Assembly (NCBI GenBank): GCA_019400425.1
Contig: JAFREE010000087.1
Span: 39,275 to 103,274 of the forward strand
From: Hymenochaete sp. R1
Lineage: Eukaryota > Basidiomycota > Agaricomycetes > Hymenochaetales > Hymenochaetaceae
Reading direction: 5' to 3'
Length of the DNA stretch: 64,000 bases
The position numbers and the translations under genes are program-made. The notes beneath the pieces were generated by a model that had not been told where the DNA came from, ran no database searches, and saw nothing but the letters and a program-made list of their open reading frames with translations. Positions 10,684-22,455 of the stretch are shown in pieces (the stretch's first letter is position 1; each line of letters opens with the position of its first letter).

Positions 10684-13215
10684 TCAACCCTTCAATGGCG
10701 ACTCGCTCTTGTCCATGAGACCTTCTACTTTCATCACTCCATCAACCTTATCACCACCAGGCGGCGAAGATAGCTGTTGCACCCTTAGATCCCCATTCAC
10801 CAGAGGGGCCGGCGGCGGCGGCGCCTCGCCCCCTTCCGATTTCACGCTCATCCCATTCGTCGTCTTCGTCTCGGAATGGGCGCCAAACGCCTGCTGCGCC
10901 TCGTCGCCGGGATTCGAATTCTCCGTCGGCGTCGAGTCGGACCCGTACGGCGGCTTGTCGCTCTCCTCCAGCTCGTCCAGCTGTGCCTTTAGACTCTTCG
11001 TCACGTCCGAATGGGGTGGCGACCGCAGCCCCAACGACCTGTAAAAGTTTTCCTCGTCCTCCTTGTCCACGCCTTCCCCTTCGGAATTGGGTAGATTCAG
11101 CACCATCTCCTCTTCGTCGCTGTCATCGTCCAGGTCGTCCATTTGCATGTTGGAGGCAGGGGAGAACTGGATCCCGGTCCCGAGCATGGATCGAGCGAAC
11201 CCGAGTGGACCGCCTACACCCATCGCCCTCCCACCGAACACACTGCTCAAGCCACCCGCGTCCTCATCGTTAGAGAAAGAACCTCCGGAAGCACGGTCGC
11301 GTGACGCCCTCTCGTCCTGGGCGGCCTTCCGTGCACGGAAGGCACTCACCCTCGAGGGTGCGTATAACTGTGGAATTTCAGTCGGTGTGGGGTATCCATA
11401 CTGGTTCTTCACCCTGTCCGTCACCCAGTCGTACCATTCCTGCTTCGTGCGCCCGGCCAGAAGCGCGACGATGAGGACAGTCATGTTATCGCAGCCGAGA
11501 CCCGCGCCTGACGACGTATCGGGAGCAAGACAGTGATCACAGAGGAACGACGCAATTTCTTCGAGCTCTTTCCCTTGCGATATTTGTAATCTTACGATGT
11601 CTCCCACTTGTTGAGATGAAAGACAGTCCCAAATGCCTGTCCTCCCAACACACGTGAGGAAGTTGTACTAAAGAGAGCAGCGAAATAAGACGAACCATCA
11701 CAAGCGAGGACGACGAATTCCTCTTCCTGGTCCATCTTATGCTCCGTAATATCAGGATTTGCGGTGATAATCTGCTCTTCAGCAGGAAGGGAGTTGTTCT
11801 TCTTGAACTCAAAATCACCAATCGCTCTCGAGAGCGCCAGATTGCCTGCGAAACTCAATTCAATAAAATAGAGTTATTGAGGCAATGCACCACCCACCAT
11901 TCACACGACCGTATTCGACGTAGCCGCCAGCATTCTTAATTCGAGTCATCTCCGCTGTTGGTGCATCATGAGGGCAGGCACGCGTCAGAATGATGACAAA
12001 GTTGCTTACATTCGTTCAAAGGTTTATGGTCAAAGCTTAGTGGCTTTACCTCACCCTTTACACATACAATGGCCCTCGAATCACCGGCGTTTGCCTGTTC
12101 AAAAGAGCGAACATGATTAAAAGGATTAGAAAATAAAAGCGAGACATTGGATCAGCGTCCTTGTCCTAGCTCCATTCAACGGAAGCGGGAATAAAAACTT
12201 ACGACGAAGATCCTCCCATCGTTCGTGACCAAAGCAGCGACGGCGGTACACCCAGACGGATCCCTGAAAAACCGAGAGTCTGTGTCATTACGTCCGTGAG
12301 GTGAGCGGGTGTGTCCCCTCAATAACTATACTAACCAGAACTCACCCGCACGGATGTCCTCGTCCGTGCCTAAGAATGCATTTTTGAGAGCCACGTCCCA
12401 TTTCTTCTCCCGATATGCCTGGTCGTTTATGAGGCGCTTGTGCACGTTCTCGCCGGAGAACTTGGCGGCGGTCCCACCTGATCGATACGTGGACAGATAA
12501 GTCAGAAAACGGGGACTATTGGAATGTGGGAAGGATATGGCACGTACCGCCGTGCCCGTCATATACGGCAAAGAATGCATTGCCATCTCCTTTGTTGTCA
12601 TCCAAGTCCACCTCAATCGCATGTGCATCTTCCATAGCTAGATGAAAAGGTTGTAAGATGAGAATGCGTCACAATAAACATTATATAGGAGCGGGGTTAA
12701 ACCGTCGCCACAGTGCACAGAAAGAGTATTTGAAAGGAAGTCATACGACCACTTAGATAACAGTGAAAACCAAGGATAATGGTCGACCATAAATACACTT
12801 TGAGGAGCGGAATAGCATGGGCGTCAAAGAAAACGAGTATAAAGCCCTGTGCCATGCTCCGTGCCTGCGCAAATTACGAGCGACCAACAACGCCAGAGAA
12901 AACTTTCTCGCAAGTGAAATAACAGGTAGAGATCGACTCACATATCCTCCATCCCTGCATTTCACATAGACCATACGCGAACTTGTCTGTTTCTCCGGAC
13001 TTGATGTGTTTCTCGGTATCTGGATATGGTCGGGTGAACGGAGAGAATCAGTCAATGATTGTTTCGGAAGCAGACGCAAGATGTGCCGCTCCTTGCCCTG
13101 CTAGACAGCACTGCGAGTACGAACCAGGCGAAGAGAGCGTTTGACCCTAATCGAGAGAGATAATGTGAGAACATGGAGGGATAAGAGATTAACGAACGGA
13201 AGCGAGACTGACCAT
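10684..13215 (-). CDS. PP2C protein phosphatase, Ptc2/Ptc3 type
   Basis: PP2C enzymes are Mg/Mn-dependent Ser/Thr phosphatases; Ptc2/3 switch off stress-MAPK and DNA-checkpoint kinases. The N-terminus MGQTLSSP matches the Ptc2/3 start and has a Gly2 suited to N-myristoylation. Then follow [20 protein letters not shown], the metal-binding [55 protein letters not shown] and [12 protein letters not shown]. The C-terminal third is acidic and low complexity. The start is built from three pieces. The ATG (13213-13215) is alone at the end of exon 1. A 22-nt exon (13125-13146) supplies GQTLSSP. Exon 3 is 12942-13019. The next intron (12638-12941) is 304 nt, five times the local norm. The stop is at 10684. 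Confidence 0.93.
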
Positions 13216-14257
13216 GATGTACGGAAGAAGAGATGTATATGCTGGCTAAGGACGCGCGGCTATCGGTGACAAATTTTCGCTGGTTGTTCAGAGAGGTTAC
13301 TAAGAGCTGTAGTAGTGTGTCTAATGAGAAAGATGGGCGGCAGGAGTGGGGTGTAAAGAGGGAGAGCGATGGGAGGAAGGAGAGAGAGTAGGTGAGGTTA
13401 ACGTTGTGGAGGGGTAAAGAAGAGTGTTACTGGATCGAGCCAGTTAAGGAAACCCGGCCGTCATCGCCTTTCGTCACGCTTGCCTTCCTCATCCTCGACG
13501 ACGACGACGACTGTTCTTGCCTTCTTACCACCACCATCATCGCATTTCTATTCAGTGTAGAATTTGGTTGACTGATATGTCGAGCGTCAAAGGTCCAGTT
13601 GTCGATACTTGGCTTTCTATTTTATTTTATCCTTCATCGCCTCGAAGCTATCCTGGAGAGAAAGTGATGGACTGATCCGAATGCTGCTCTGGTGCTGGTA
13701 GTATAGTATACTTATTCGTCTTGCTCTCACCTGGACGCCAGATTCGCATGTTACAGGTATCCTGTGCACAATATCGCCTTGAAAGTATCTTGCTCAAGGT
13801 TTGAAGCCAGACTAACTACTATGGTCTGCCCTGCCTCCAAGACACCTTTTGAGCCTGTAGACTAGGAATAAACTCTCTTTCCGAAGCTACTGCTCAATTC
13901 TTGACACTCTGGATCCGCAAGTTTGATACAGTTTCCTCTGATGATTGTTTGCCCATAGTTCCTACTGTCTCGGAGGATATTTTAAAGCCTAAGTACTGTG
14001 TCTTTCAGTTTTACATTATCTAGAATTTTCTTCTTATTTCGTGTGCAATTAATTAATTTATGCACTTTTCGAGCATTGAAAGCAACCATTACTATTTGCT
14101 GCATGTATGCAACGAAAGACGAATACGGGGATGAAGAGAGTTGAGATTTGATGGTATGACGCCACCAAAGTTTACTCATCCTCTTTCCTCTTCTCTCCTC
14201 ACCGTCCGTGGCCGGCGCCGCCGCTCTCGACTCTGACTTTCTTTGCTCACGACCACC
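13216..14257. promoter_or_regulatory. Divergent upstream region, PP2C (-) / Ytp1-like (+)
   Basis: About 1040 bases between two opposed starts, large for this window. Purine-rich stretches near 13330-13400 are followed by a CT-rich block upstream of 14258 (about 14180-14250), a common feature of fungal promoters. I see no coding frame with family resemblance, no tRNA and no clear TATA box. Confidence 0.45.
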
Positions 14258-16230
14258 ATGGCGTCCTTCAGTCGACGCACCGCTTTCGTCTCTACCGTGC
14301 TCGCCCTCGTAGCCTCACGAGCATCAGCCCATAAACACCATGCACACCTCACAGAAGAAGAGATGAACGCTCCCGTCGACGCCGTATTATGGATACACAT
14401 CGCCTTACAGTGTCTTGTCTGGGGCTTCATCTTCCCAATCGGAATGGTATTGGGCATGTCAAGGAGTCGCTGGCACGTCCCACTTCAGGTGCGTCCTCAT
14501 GATGCACTTTACATGTCCGAGTAAGCCAACACAAACGTTTCACAATACAGAGCACAGGCTTCGCACTCACCATCGCTGGTATATTCCTCGGCCATGGTCA
14601 CGGCGGACGCCAATTCTACGCCTCCGTCCACGGCACGTTCGCCAATATTCTCTACATACCTATCGTCGCCCAGCTATGCCTCGGTATCTACCTCAAGCTG
14701 CACATCCACGAACGATCCGTCCGACCGTATGCTGTCCGCGCTCATGGCATCCTTGGCAAACTATATCCTGTTCTGGGATGGACGCAAATGCTATTCGGGG
14801 CGATCACATTCAGAAACTATTGCAGAGGTGGGAACCTTGGGCAATGTCTGGCTCATTACATTATGGTGCGGATGTATCTGAATTCTTGTGGTGTCTGCCA
14901 TTCATGCATGTTGCAGGGAAGCGCGTTCATCGGCTATGGTATCATCTTGGCCATCTTCCTCATCGCTGGCGAAGCTTGGATAAAACGTTCAGGGAGGAGT
15001 CCAGAATGGTGGGACTCATGGGTCATCACTCTTTGGGTGAGTCGGTTTCCGGTAGCATTCAGTCAGGCTCGGTCTGACTTGCACGATTAGGGAATCGGTA
15101 CTTGTGCAGTCCATTCGTTTCGTCTCTTCCAGCCTAACACATCAATCCACTAGTCAACACTTTCACCGAGCACCGTGGCTCACATTGGTCTGTAAAAGAC
15201 ATGCAACACACGTCTCTTGGTGTCTTATGTATGTCCTCTTTCTTTCCTCGTACTCTCGAACATTCCTCTTACAAACGCATTACAGGGTGGACCGGTGGCG
15301 CCCTCGGCATCTGGCTCTCTCGAAACAACCAAAGAAGCGTGGTCCCATCCATCATGTACATCCAATTATTTCTTCCTAAACCCCACAAAAAAGAAGTCTA
15401 ATCAAATCCGTCTTAGCATCCTCCTCACCGGCTGGGCCATGTCCCAACACGCCCAAGCCCTCGCGCTCTCCACCAAAGTCCACTCCGTCTTCGGCATCGC
15501 GCTCATGCTCGCGGGCGTAACGCGCATCGTCGAAGTCTGCTTCATCGTCCCCTCGTTCGACAAGGACGGATCCTCCGCCATGGACAGCGATAGACACTCC
15601 GATCGGACTTTGGGACCCAGCACACCCGAGAACCCTCGACTGTTTGTCGTACAGGCGTTCCGCCATTTCCCGCCTTTCGTAAGTGCTTTTTCATGATAGT
15701 GATAAAGAAGGGGGGGGGGGACATTATCATGACGTACAACGTATCGGTATCCGTGCTTACTATACCGCGTTTCCCAGCTATTGGTCGCAGCGGGGCTGCT
15801 TTTCATGTCCGCTACGGACGAAGAAATGGTCTTCGCGCACGACGGAGGCATGGACCACGTCACCTACGTCCTCATCATGCTCAGGTATGCTTCACCTCAC
15901 AATCTTCACTCCTCTCTGTATCGTTATTTATCCATTAATATTTCACCCACGGTCCATAGCTTCGCCTTCGTCATATACACCCTCGCCCTCGTCCTCATCC
16001 ACACATGGGCCACAAGCGGACGGAACGCGCCCGATAGTCATAGTCGACTACACGAGCACCCGGGTCGAAGAGATAGCGGAGGGGACGAGGAAGACGCGCT
16101 CGAGCTCGATAAATGGTATCATCGCGTCCCTGCGGGTGAGGCTGACGCGGAAGTCATCTCTCCGCCGCAGTTTGTCATCGGGGAACATGAAAATGAACAT
16201 GAACATGAGCACGGGATTGATAGGCGTTGA
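14258..16230 (+). CDS. Ytp1-like polytopic membrane protein
   Basis: Members are integral membrane proteins of unsettled biochemical role, with a cytochrome-b561/DUF2427-like N-terminal part and a Ytp1 C-terminal part. A signal peptide (MASFSRRTAFVSTVLALVAS) leads into a His-rich HKHHAHL segment. Membrane helices follow, including LWIHIALQCLVWGFIFPIGM, STGFALTIAGIFLGHGHGG, FIGYGIILAIFLIAGEAWI, SWVITLWGIVNTFTEHR, LWWTGGALGIWL and LLVAAGLLFMSATDEEMV. The tail is acidic and ends with repeated EH pairs before the stop at 16230. One exon is only 7 nt (15091-15097, GGAATCG), flanked by introns of 54 and 56 nt; without it the frame is lost. The His residues in the first helices could bind haem or metal (inference). 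Confidence 0.85.
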
Positions 16231-17264
16231 GACGAGTGAGAGCGGATTATCTGGCCAATACGCGCTTTCCTTTCTTAAAACCCCTTATTATTTACTCCAG
16301 AACCAAAAGTTCATTGTGTTATCCCTGTCGCAGATGTAATTGCCCATCCTTGTTGTCATTGTCACTGTTACCATCCACATCCTCAAATATTTTTGTCGTC
16401 ATGTCATGAATATCTCCTATCGCACCAGAGTCCAGACACTACTCCTGTATCCGACAACCTCTCAAGTTCCAAAAGTCACCGACATACAAAGCGAATCCTA
16501 GAAAATCTCAGATAACTCGAATATTTGATTATAGATGGGATGGGAGGTGTTGGAGAGTCGAATAACTCCGCAGGCGAGCCCCTGGGGAAAGACGCGAGAG
16601 ACAAGTACATGTCAATATCAGATCGAGAAGGGAAAAGAGAGAAAGAAGGAAGGAAGAAACGCGAAAGAGGAGATAGGCGAAGGGGTAGGATAGGATGGCG
16701 CCGCTTGATTAAAGGAAATGTCGGAAGAAAGAAGGAGACTGAAGTATAGAAAAAAATAGACGCTAGATTCAGATTTTGAGACAAGGGGAAACCCAACAAA
16801 ACAAGAGTGAGCTAACGGGAGGGTGCAGGGGCATGAAACGATTCGTGGAAAAAAAATACTGGTGTTGGTTTGCTTGAGGAAGGAAAGGGGGGGTTCGTTC
16901 ACCGAAGGGTATTATCCTTGGGAATCGTGAAGAAATGGAACGAACGAATTGAACACCCAAACAAGTGAAGAAAATTTGGTCAAAGAAGAGGAAAGAAAGA
17001 GCGTGTGTTATAAATACTGTACATACCGGAGGAGGGAGAAGGAAATGAAAAGAAAAGTGGAGGGAACGTAGGAGGACTCGTGACTGCAAAGCAAAAGTGC
17101 CGTTAGAAAGTGAAGCGAAAACGTGATGGGGAAGTGGAAAGAAGTCATCTTTGGAACATGAAACAAGAAGGGGGCCTTGGATGGAAGGGCTTGAGCTTGA
17201 GAGAGATAAAGTCGTCATAATAGCGGAAGGAGAACCAAGTCCGTGCGGATAGAGCTTGGACTGT
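16231..17264. other. Convergent 3' region, purine-rich on the + strand
   Basis: About 1 kb between the 3' ends of the Ytp1-like gene (+) and the CaaX protein gene (-). From about 16520 to 17170 the + strand is dominated by G/A tracts. A minus-strand transcript reading through would have a long CU-rich tail. No supported gene. Confidence 0.5.
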
Positions 17265-19544
17265 TCACATAATAGTGCACCCACAGCACCCACTCCGTTT
17301 CTCCTCTTCCATATCCGGAGGTTCAAATGAATCGTCTGGCTTGTCCGCATTAGGTCGCGCATATTGTGAAAAGGGAGCAGGCGAAGGAGGTGGAGAATAT
17401 CGTCGTTCACCAAATTGCGCCTTGTTAGCAGCATGGACCGTCGATTCACGTTTGCCAGACTTCTGAGCCTGGCTTTGTCGTTTCGACATGCGTTTGCCAT
17501 CCCTTTGATTAGATCTCCGATCTGGCATCGGAGAGCTGCCAAGGTCGTCCATAGGAATCATCTCTCCGGTCTTGGGATCATAACGAAGTCTTCGCTTGTT
17601 TTCATCTATTCCAAAAGTCCCAGGTTGCTGAGAGTAGACGTCAGTAAAGATGAAATAGAAGTGTGCGATGAACTCACTGGAGGTATCACTTCATCAGAAT
17701 GTCTCTGTGCTTTAGGACTGCCATCCGCCTCTTCGTACTGGTCGTCTAAGCCCATCTTCCTGGCTACAACAGGCAGTACGACCTGTAACATAACTTAGCA
17801 ACTACACACAATCATAAAATCAGCAAATTACTCACATCATCCCAATTCCCAGACTTCTTCGGTTGTGTCCATGACGGTATAGCATCGGCCATACTGCCAG
17901 ACCCATCCGGTACTTCAGGATACTCCGCCACTTCCCTAGGCTGTATCCTCACGTCCAACGCCGACTTCGACCTCTGTTGTTGCGTCACCGGCTTTTTCTT
18001 CGCGGGCGTTACAGCCGGGCTCTTCGTCCTCCCGCGTTTTTGTGCCTGAGCAACATTCGCACCTCCCTGCGTGTTGCCGTGCGAATGCGGTATTCGTGCT
18101 GTTGAGCGCGAGCGTGTTGGGGGTATAATGTTATTGTTCGCAGTAGCAATAGCCTGTAGAGGCTCGGACGCAGTCCGTTGTTGCTGGCGCGGGGCGGCAC
18201 GAGGTATTTGAGAAGGCTGGCGGAGTTTTGGTGTAGACGGGATGGCACCAGTCGTACCTTGCAGTACTCCATAATTCCCTCGTCTGGCCAAGTCAGTCTT
18301 TGATCTCGTCGCACTGTGTTCGCGATCCGTCTCCGTATCTGCCTCCATGTCCGTTAACGGTGCTTCGTCCAACACAAGCGGATGAGCTACAGTGTCCTCC
18401 TCATCGATATTCATGCTCTCCCTATTCCCAATGCTCTGTGCTCTCAGCCTCCTCCCACCGATCGACTGGTTCGTAATCGTACGAAGTCGATGCCCATAGT
18501 TTGCAATCTCAAGCATCTCCTTCCGATTACCAATCCGAAGCTCGCCCACACCGCCGTTTCGCGACACATCGCCTCGATACCAGTGCTCGAACGGACGTTC
18601 CTCCATCGACGGCCGTACCTCAGCATCTGTGACCATAGACGAATCGGCCGTCGAAGTGAATGGAGCTGCTTCTTCGATAATGCCATTTTGACCCAGATGA
18701 TGCGGAACGGCTACATCAACAGTCGACCGCGACGCGTTCGCTTGATACGTGACATCTTCCTTACCGTCCCATTCTTCTTCCTCGTATTCCCCGTCGAACG
18801 CATCATTTTCCTCCATTTGAAAAGGCTGCTCATACGTCGGGGTTGTTCGCCCATAAGACTTGCTTCCGGACGCAAGAGACACGACCGCAACCGCCCCCTT
18901 ACCGAAATGCCCATTGGGACCACCCCCGGCCCCGGAGTAAGGCAACGACGGAGAGTTGGACCTCGAGGACGCCGGAGTAGGAAGAGCATTTGCTCCCGAG
19001 TTCATCGACGTCGCGCTCCCATTCTGCATGCCGTTCACGTTCTTGCCAGTGATGGCTCCAGCCCCATTAACACCCTTCACGCTGTTTGGATCGAATGCGA
19101 ATGGCTGTGAAAACGTCCTCGAGCGTTGTGGTTGGTGACCTTTTACGGCTGCGGAGCCTGTCTGTGTGGGACGTGACGACGTGCCGTTCAACGCGTCCGT
19201 TGCTGCTGCTGCCAGGGGTCGGGTGTAATTAAGGCTTGGGCGAGGGATACTCGACGGTGTGATACGCCCGCCGTTTCGTTCCCTTGACTCGGATGACCGG
19301 GGCTGGTACTTCCTGGTCGTCTGCATCGTTCCATCCTCGCTCGCAGCCATGGAAGTGGCCGACATGCGCTTGGAGATGGCGCGACTCTCGTGCTCGAGAC
19401 CTGTTTAGGATGGCACAGCAAAATAAGCTCCATTTGTCGAAGAGAGTTATGGTTGTGACACGCACGCATCCTCAAAGAAGGCACTATCGTTTCATCCCAG
19501 GAAAGATCTTGTAAAGCGGATTGCGCGGTTGTAGTCAGAGCCAT
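17265..19544 (-). CDS. Unrecognised disordered protein with C-terminal CaaX box
   Basis: I do not recognise a family. Exon 1 (MALTTTAQSALQDLSWDETI) starts at 19544 and is joined by a phase-1 intron to a long exon beginning LEHESRAISKRMSATSMAAS. That exon runs to GNWDD near 17830. Short exons follow: VVLPVVARKMGLD (near 17740-17790), then GTFGIDENKRRLRYDPKTGE and MIPMDDLGSSPMPDRRSNQR. Most of the protein is Ser/Pro/Asn-rich and probably disordered. The C-terminus, GCCGCTIM, ends in a CaaX tetrapeptide (CTIM) preceded by two more cysteines. This predicts farnesylation plus palmitoylation and membrane anchoring, as in small GTPases, but no GTPase domain is present. Ordered-looking islands are HWYRGDVSRNGGVGELRIG near 18540-18600 and the VVLPVVARK segment. 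Confidence 0.8.
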
Positions 19545-20060
19545 GGTATATATTCTTCGCCACTCGGACGTCCCAAGTTATGCATCCGGTGGTGGTGTGT
19601 TGAATGAGAAGAAAAAAAAGGAGTTTCCTACTGAGCTAAAGAAAGATAGCAAGCTCAGAAATAAGGCTCCTGACAGAGAGTTGAAAGAAAAAGGGAGGAA
19701 GAAACCGACGAAGACGGGGGCAAGCGTTGGATGACGGCGAGGAGAGAGGAGAGAAGGTCAAGGTGTGAGCAACCAGACAGACAGACCGACGCTCTTCTCA
19801 ACCCCAGAGTCTTCCAAATTCATTTTCAATTCTGAAACAATGTCTCATCCGGTTTCCTTTTCCGGCACAAATTTCAATCCTTTATGTGCAAAATGATGTA
19901 TTTCTACAGGTTCAGCCAAAAGGAGCTAGAAATACTTCTACAAATAGATGTTGACGAAGGACATGCAAGTGAAACGAAATCAACAAGACAGTGAGGGAGA
20001 AACAATGCAGTTGTGTATGCCTATGAGTGATTTTGTACAAATGGTTGTTTAATACGTTCA
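19545..20060. promoter_or_regulatory. Spacer with upstream region of the CaaX gene
   Basis: About 515 bases between the CaaX-protein start and the Ptc7-like stop, both minus strand. Two AG-rich tracts (19600-19770) lie directly upstream of the start and read as CT-rich promoter sequence on the coding strand. No other feature seen. Confidence 0.4.
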
Positions 20061-22455
20061 TTAATCAGATGAAGAAGGGGACACGTTAGCTCTAGCAGCA
20101 ACGGGCGAAATGACGGCTACGAGCACCGAAATGTCTGTAACAATGCAGACGTCCGTCAGTCCAGGTTGCAGTTGTACATGATACAAAACAGGGGCTTACC
20201 ATCGAATTTGCCACCTCGGAACGATCTACCCTCCTCCCGAGCCCGACGTGCGAACGGCAGGTCATCAGATACTGGATCAACTGCTTCATCTTCTCGACGG
20301 CTCTTGCATTTCTGCGTGCAGACCTGTCGGGCACGAGAACAAAGGGCCTCACTTAAAATGCCCGCCAGCGTCCGCCGCCCAAGACGCTCACGATCCTCTG
20401 ACCCCTCCGCAGAACTCTTTGTGAGTGGATTATGAATATCCACAGCCCGTCGAACTTCATCCAACACATCCTCCTCCCACAGGTTATCGCTCATTCCATC
20501 AGATGCCAAAATCAAAATGTCATTGGCCTGCACCTCAATGTCATATCGACGGGCATCCGATGGACGTGTTGGAGATGCTGGTCCCAATTGGAGCGGACAG
20601 TTGAACTACCAAAAAGAGACGAAGACTTAGAATCCAATGAATACTGATAAGATCGAGCATTTCAACTTACCCCTGACCACATTTCTTCACTTCGCCATAC
20701 GACGTCACCACCTCGTACCAGCCATCCCACACAGTCACCCAGATGAGCAACACGAAGACGATCGCCAGAAAGTATAGCAAGCAATGCAGTTGAGGATCCA
20801 ACGGTAAGTGGTTCCCACTTTGTTTGCCATTCATAATCGTCCGAATCGATCCGAGGTGTACCAGCCGCATTCCTTCCGAGGCCATAGAGCCACCATGGGG
20901 AGTTCGAGGACGGTTTGGGCACTCGAGTTCTGTGAAGTACTCGGTGAGCGTCCATAGCATGGTCATATGCGCGCTCCAAAACATCAACCGGGTCAATCAC
21001 ACCGTCAAAGGGGTCGCTATGAGTCGATTCAATTTCGCTCGCTCTGGTATTTGATGCGCTTCGATCCCGACCACTTCTGAGAGACTCTCGAGAATAATCC
21101 ATGGTTTGTCTAGGCTGTCCTTCTATGAATGTCCCTCCACTGTTTTCGTCCCAGGGCCAGGCAAACGGCCGCGCGTTACCGGTCTCTCGTAATCGGGAAT
21201 TACATGCACGAGGCGAAGATAGCAACCCGTGCTTCAAAGAAGGTTTAGCCGGCGAGGACTTGAAGTTTTCCGGACTCTCCATCTGTACTCTTCTTGACGT
21301 CGCTTGATTCTCACTCTCTGCATTGGCCTGAACCTCGGTGACTTCCGATGCGCAGAAATGCATTAGTCTTCGTGCGAAGAGAGCGGACGGCGATGACGGA
21401 AGCGTATGGCGAAGTCGTGATTTCTCCGATGAAGAAGACGAAGCTGATGCGCAAGATGAACAGCTATGAGAATGAGGGGTGGAGCTTTTGTTAGAGGGAC
21501 GGTGAATATTCCAACCTCCAACTCCATCAGCTACCCCCAGAGCATCTTCCTGCACGAAGTAAGCATCTTCGCCGACTTGTACGGCGTTGTCTAGGGAATC
21601 GTGCGCATAAGACGCTGATTGTTCAACACATGCGGAACATTGACAAGGAGAGGCCATCCTCCCGTCTTTGCCGTGCTTCGGAATACCATATGCACCGACA
21701 TCCAACTGAAAAATGCGTGAGTTAGGGTGAGAAGAAACGTCTGTTCTGTAAGTTTCGGCATCTGACGCTCGCTTGTCGGAAACGTCCAATTCATGATCAT
21801 AATTGAGTTTTCCACCTGCAATTCCAGCTCGAGGGCCATTAAGGAGATAGCCTCGATCTGAAGAATTTGCATCAAGAGGAGGTGAAGGGGTACCATATGC
21901 CAAAGTCAGGGATGTAGAGCCAAGAAGCGGTTGGCTACCACCTTCTGCCTGAGCGCCGTTCGCTTGACCAGTGCCCTGCTGACCATGACTATGTGTTGAC
22001 TGTTGAGAAGTCTGCGGTCCATCTGCGAGTTGAGAATTGAGCGGTGTTTGTGCGCTATGAGTGGGGCTGGAGCTGTTGCTATTTGGTTGTCCTGGTTGCG
22101 ACTTTACTTCTCCCGCAGTGAAGCGAGGGCCGGGAGGCGACTGGGAATGGATAGAATCGGGTTTCGAGATTGGGAGGGGAGGCGGGGGTTGGCCGGATTC
22201 AAAATGGTGAAGAGGGCCTGAGGCATTTGTGTACAACGATCGACTGCTTGAGGGAGTCGCATTCGCCGCACGTGTAGATGACGCAGGTGATGACTGAGGC
22301 GAGCCAATTGAAGAGGCGAAGGAGAGAGATGCACGCCTTGGAGGGGGGCTACCAGGAGCCGACCTGATAGAAGACTTGAGAGGAGGAGATGCGGCTATGG
22401 ACGAGCACAACCGTTTTGTGGTATGGATTGTCTTGAGCTTCATGGATGTCGACAT
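20061..22455 (-). CDS. PP2C-like phosphatase, Ptc7/PPTC7 type
   Basis: Ptc7-type phosphatases are mitochondrial PP2C enzymes that act, for example, on coenzyme Q biosynthesis and import factors. The start at 22455 gives a basic presequence-like N-terminus (MSTSMKLKTIHTTKRLCSSI). A long Ser/Pro/Gln-rich region follows, then the catalytic part: GEDAYFVQEDALGVADGVGG (metal-site Asp pair), VGSSTALLAILSGDRLRVAH with LGDCVGWLVRGG, NDILILASDGMSDNLWEEDV, and FDDISVLVAVISP near the end. Residues TLAGILSEALCSRAR match the helix before the last strand. The Ser-rich insert (HSHSCSSCASASSSSSEKSR) between the first two catalytic blocks is larger than usual. The final intron lies just before DISVLVAV; the stop is at 20061. 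Confidence 0.87.

Noticed and set aside
12638..12941. C/D-box snoRNA inside the long PP2C intron
   Set aside because: No TGATGA C box paired with a CTGA D box on the transcribed strand.
18382..19110. Open frame of 242 codons on the plus strand
   Set aside because: Antisense to the long exon of the CaaX protein; Arg/His-rich composition without family resemblance.
10684..22455. Two PP2C genes about 7 kb apart as a tandem duplication
   Set aside because: They belong to different subfamilies (Ptc2/3 and Ptc7) with different motif variants and intron positions, so proximity is probably coincidental.
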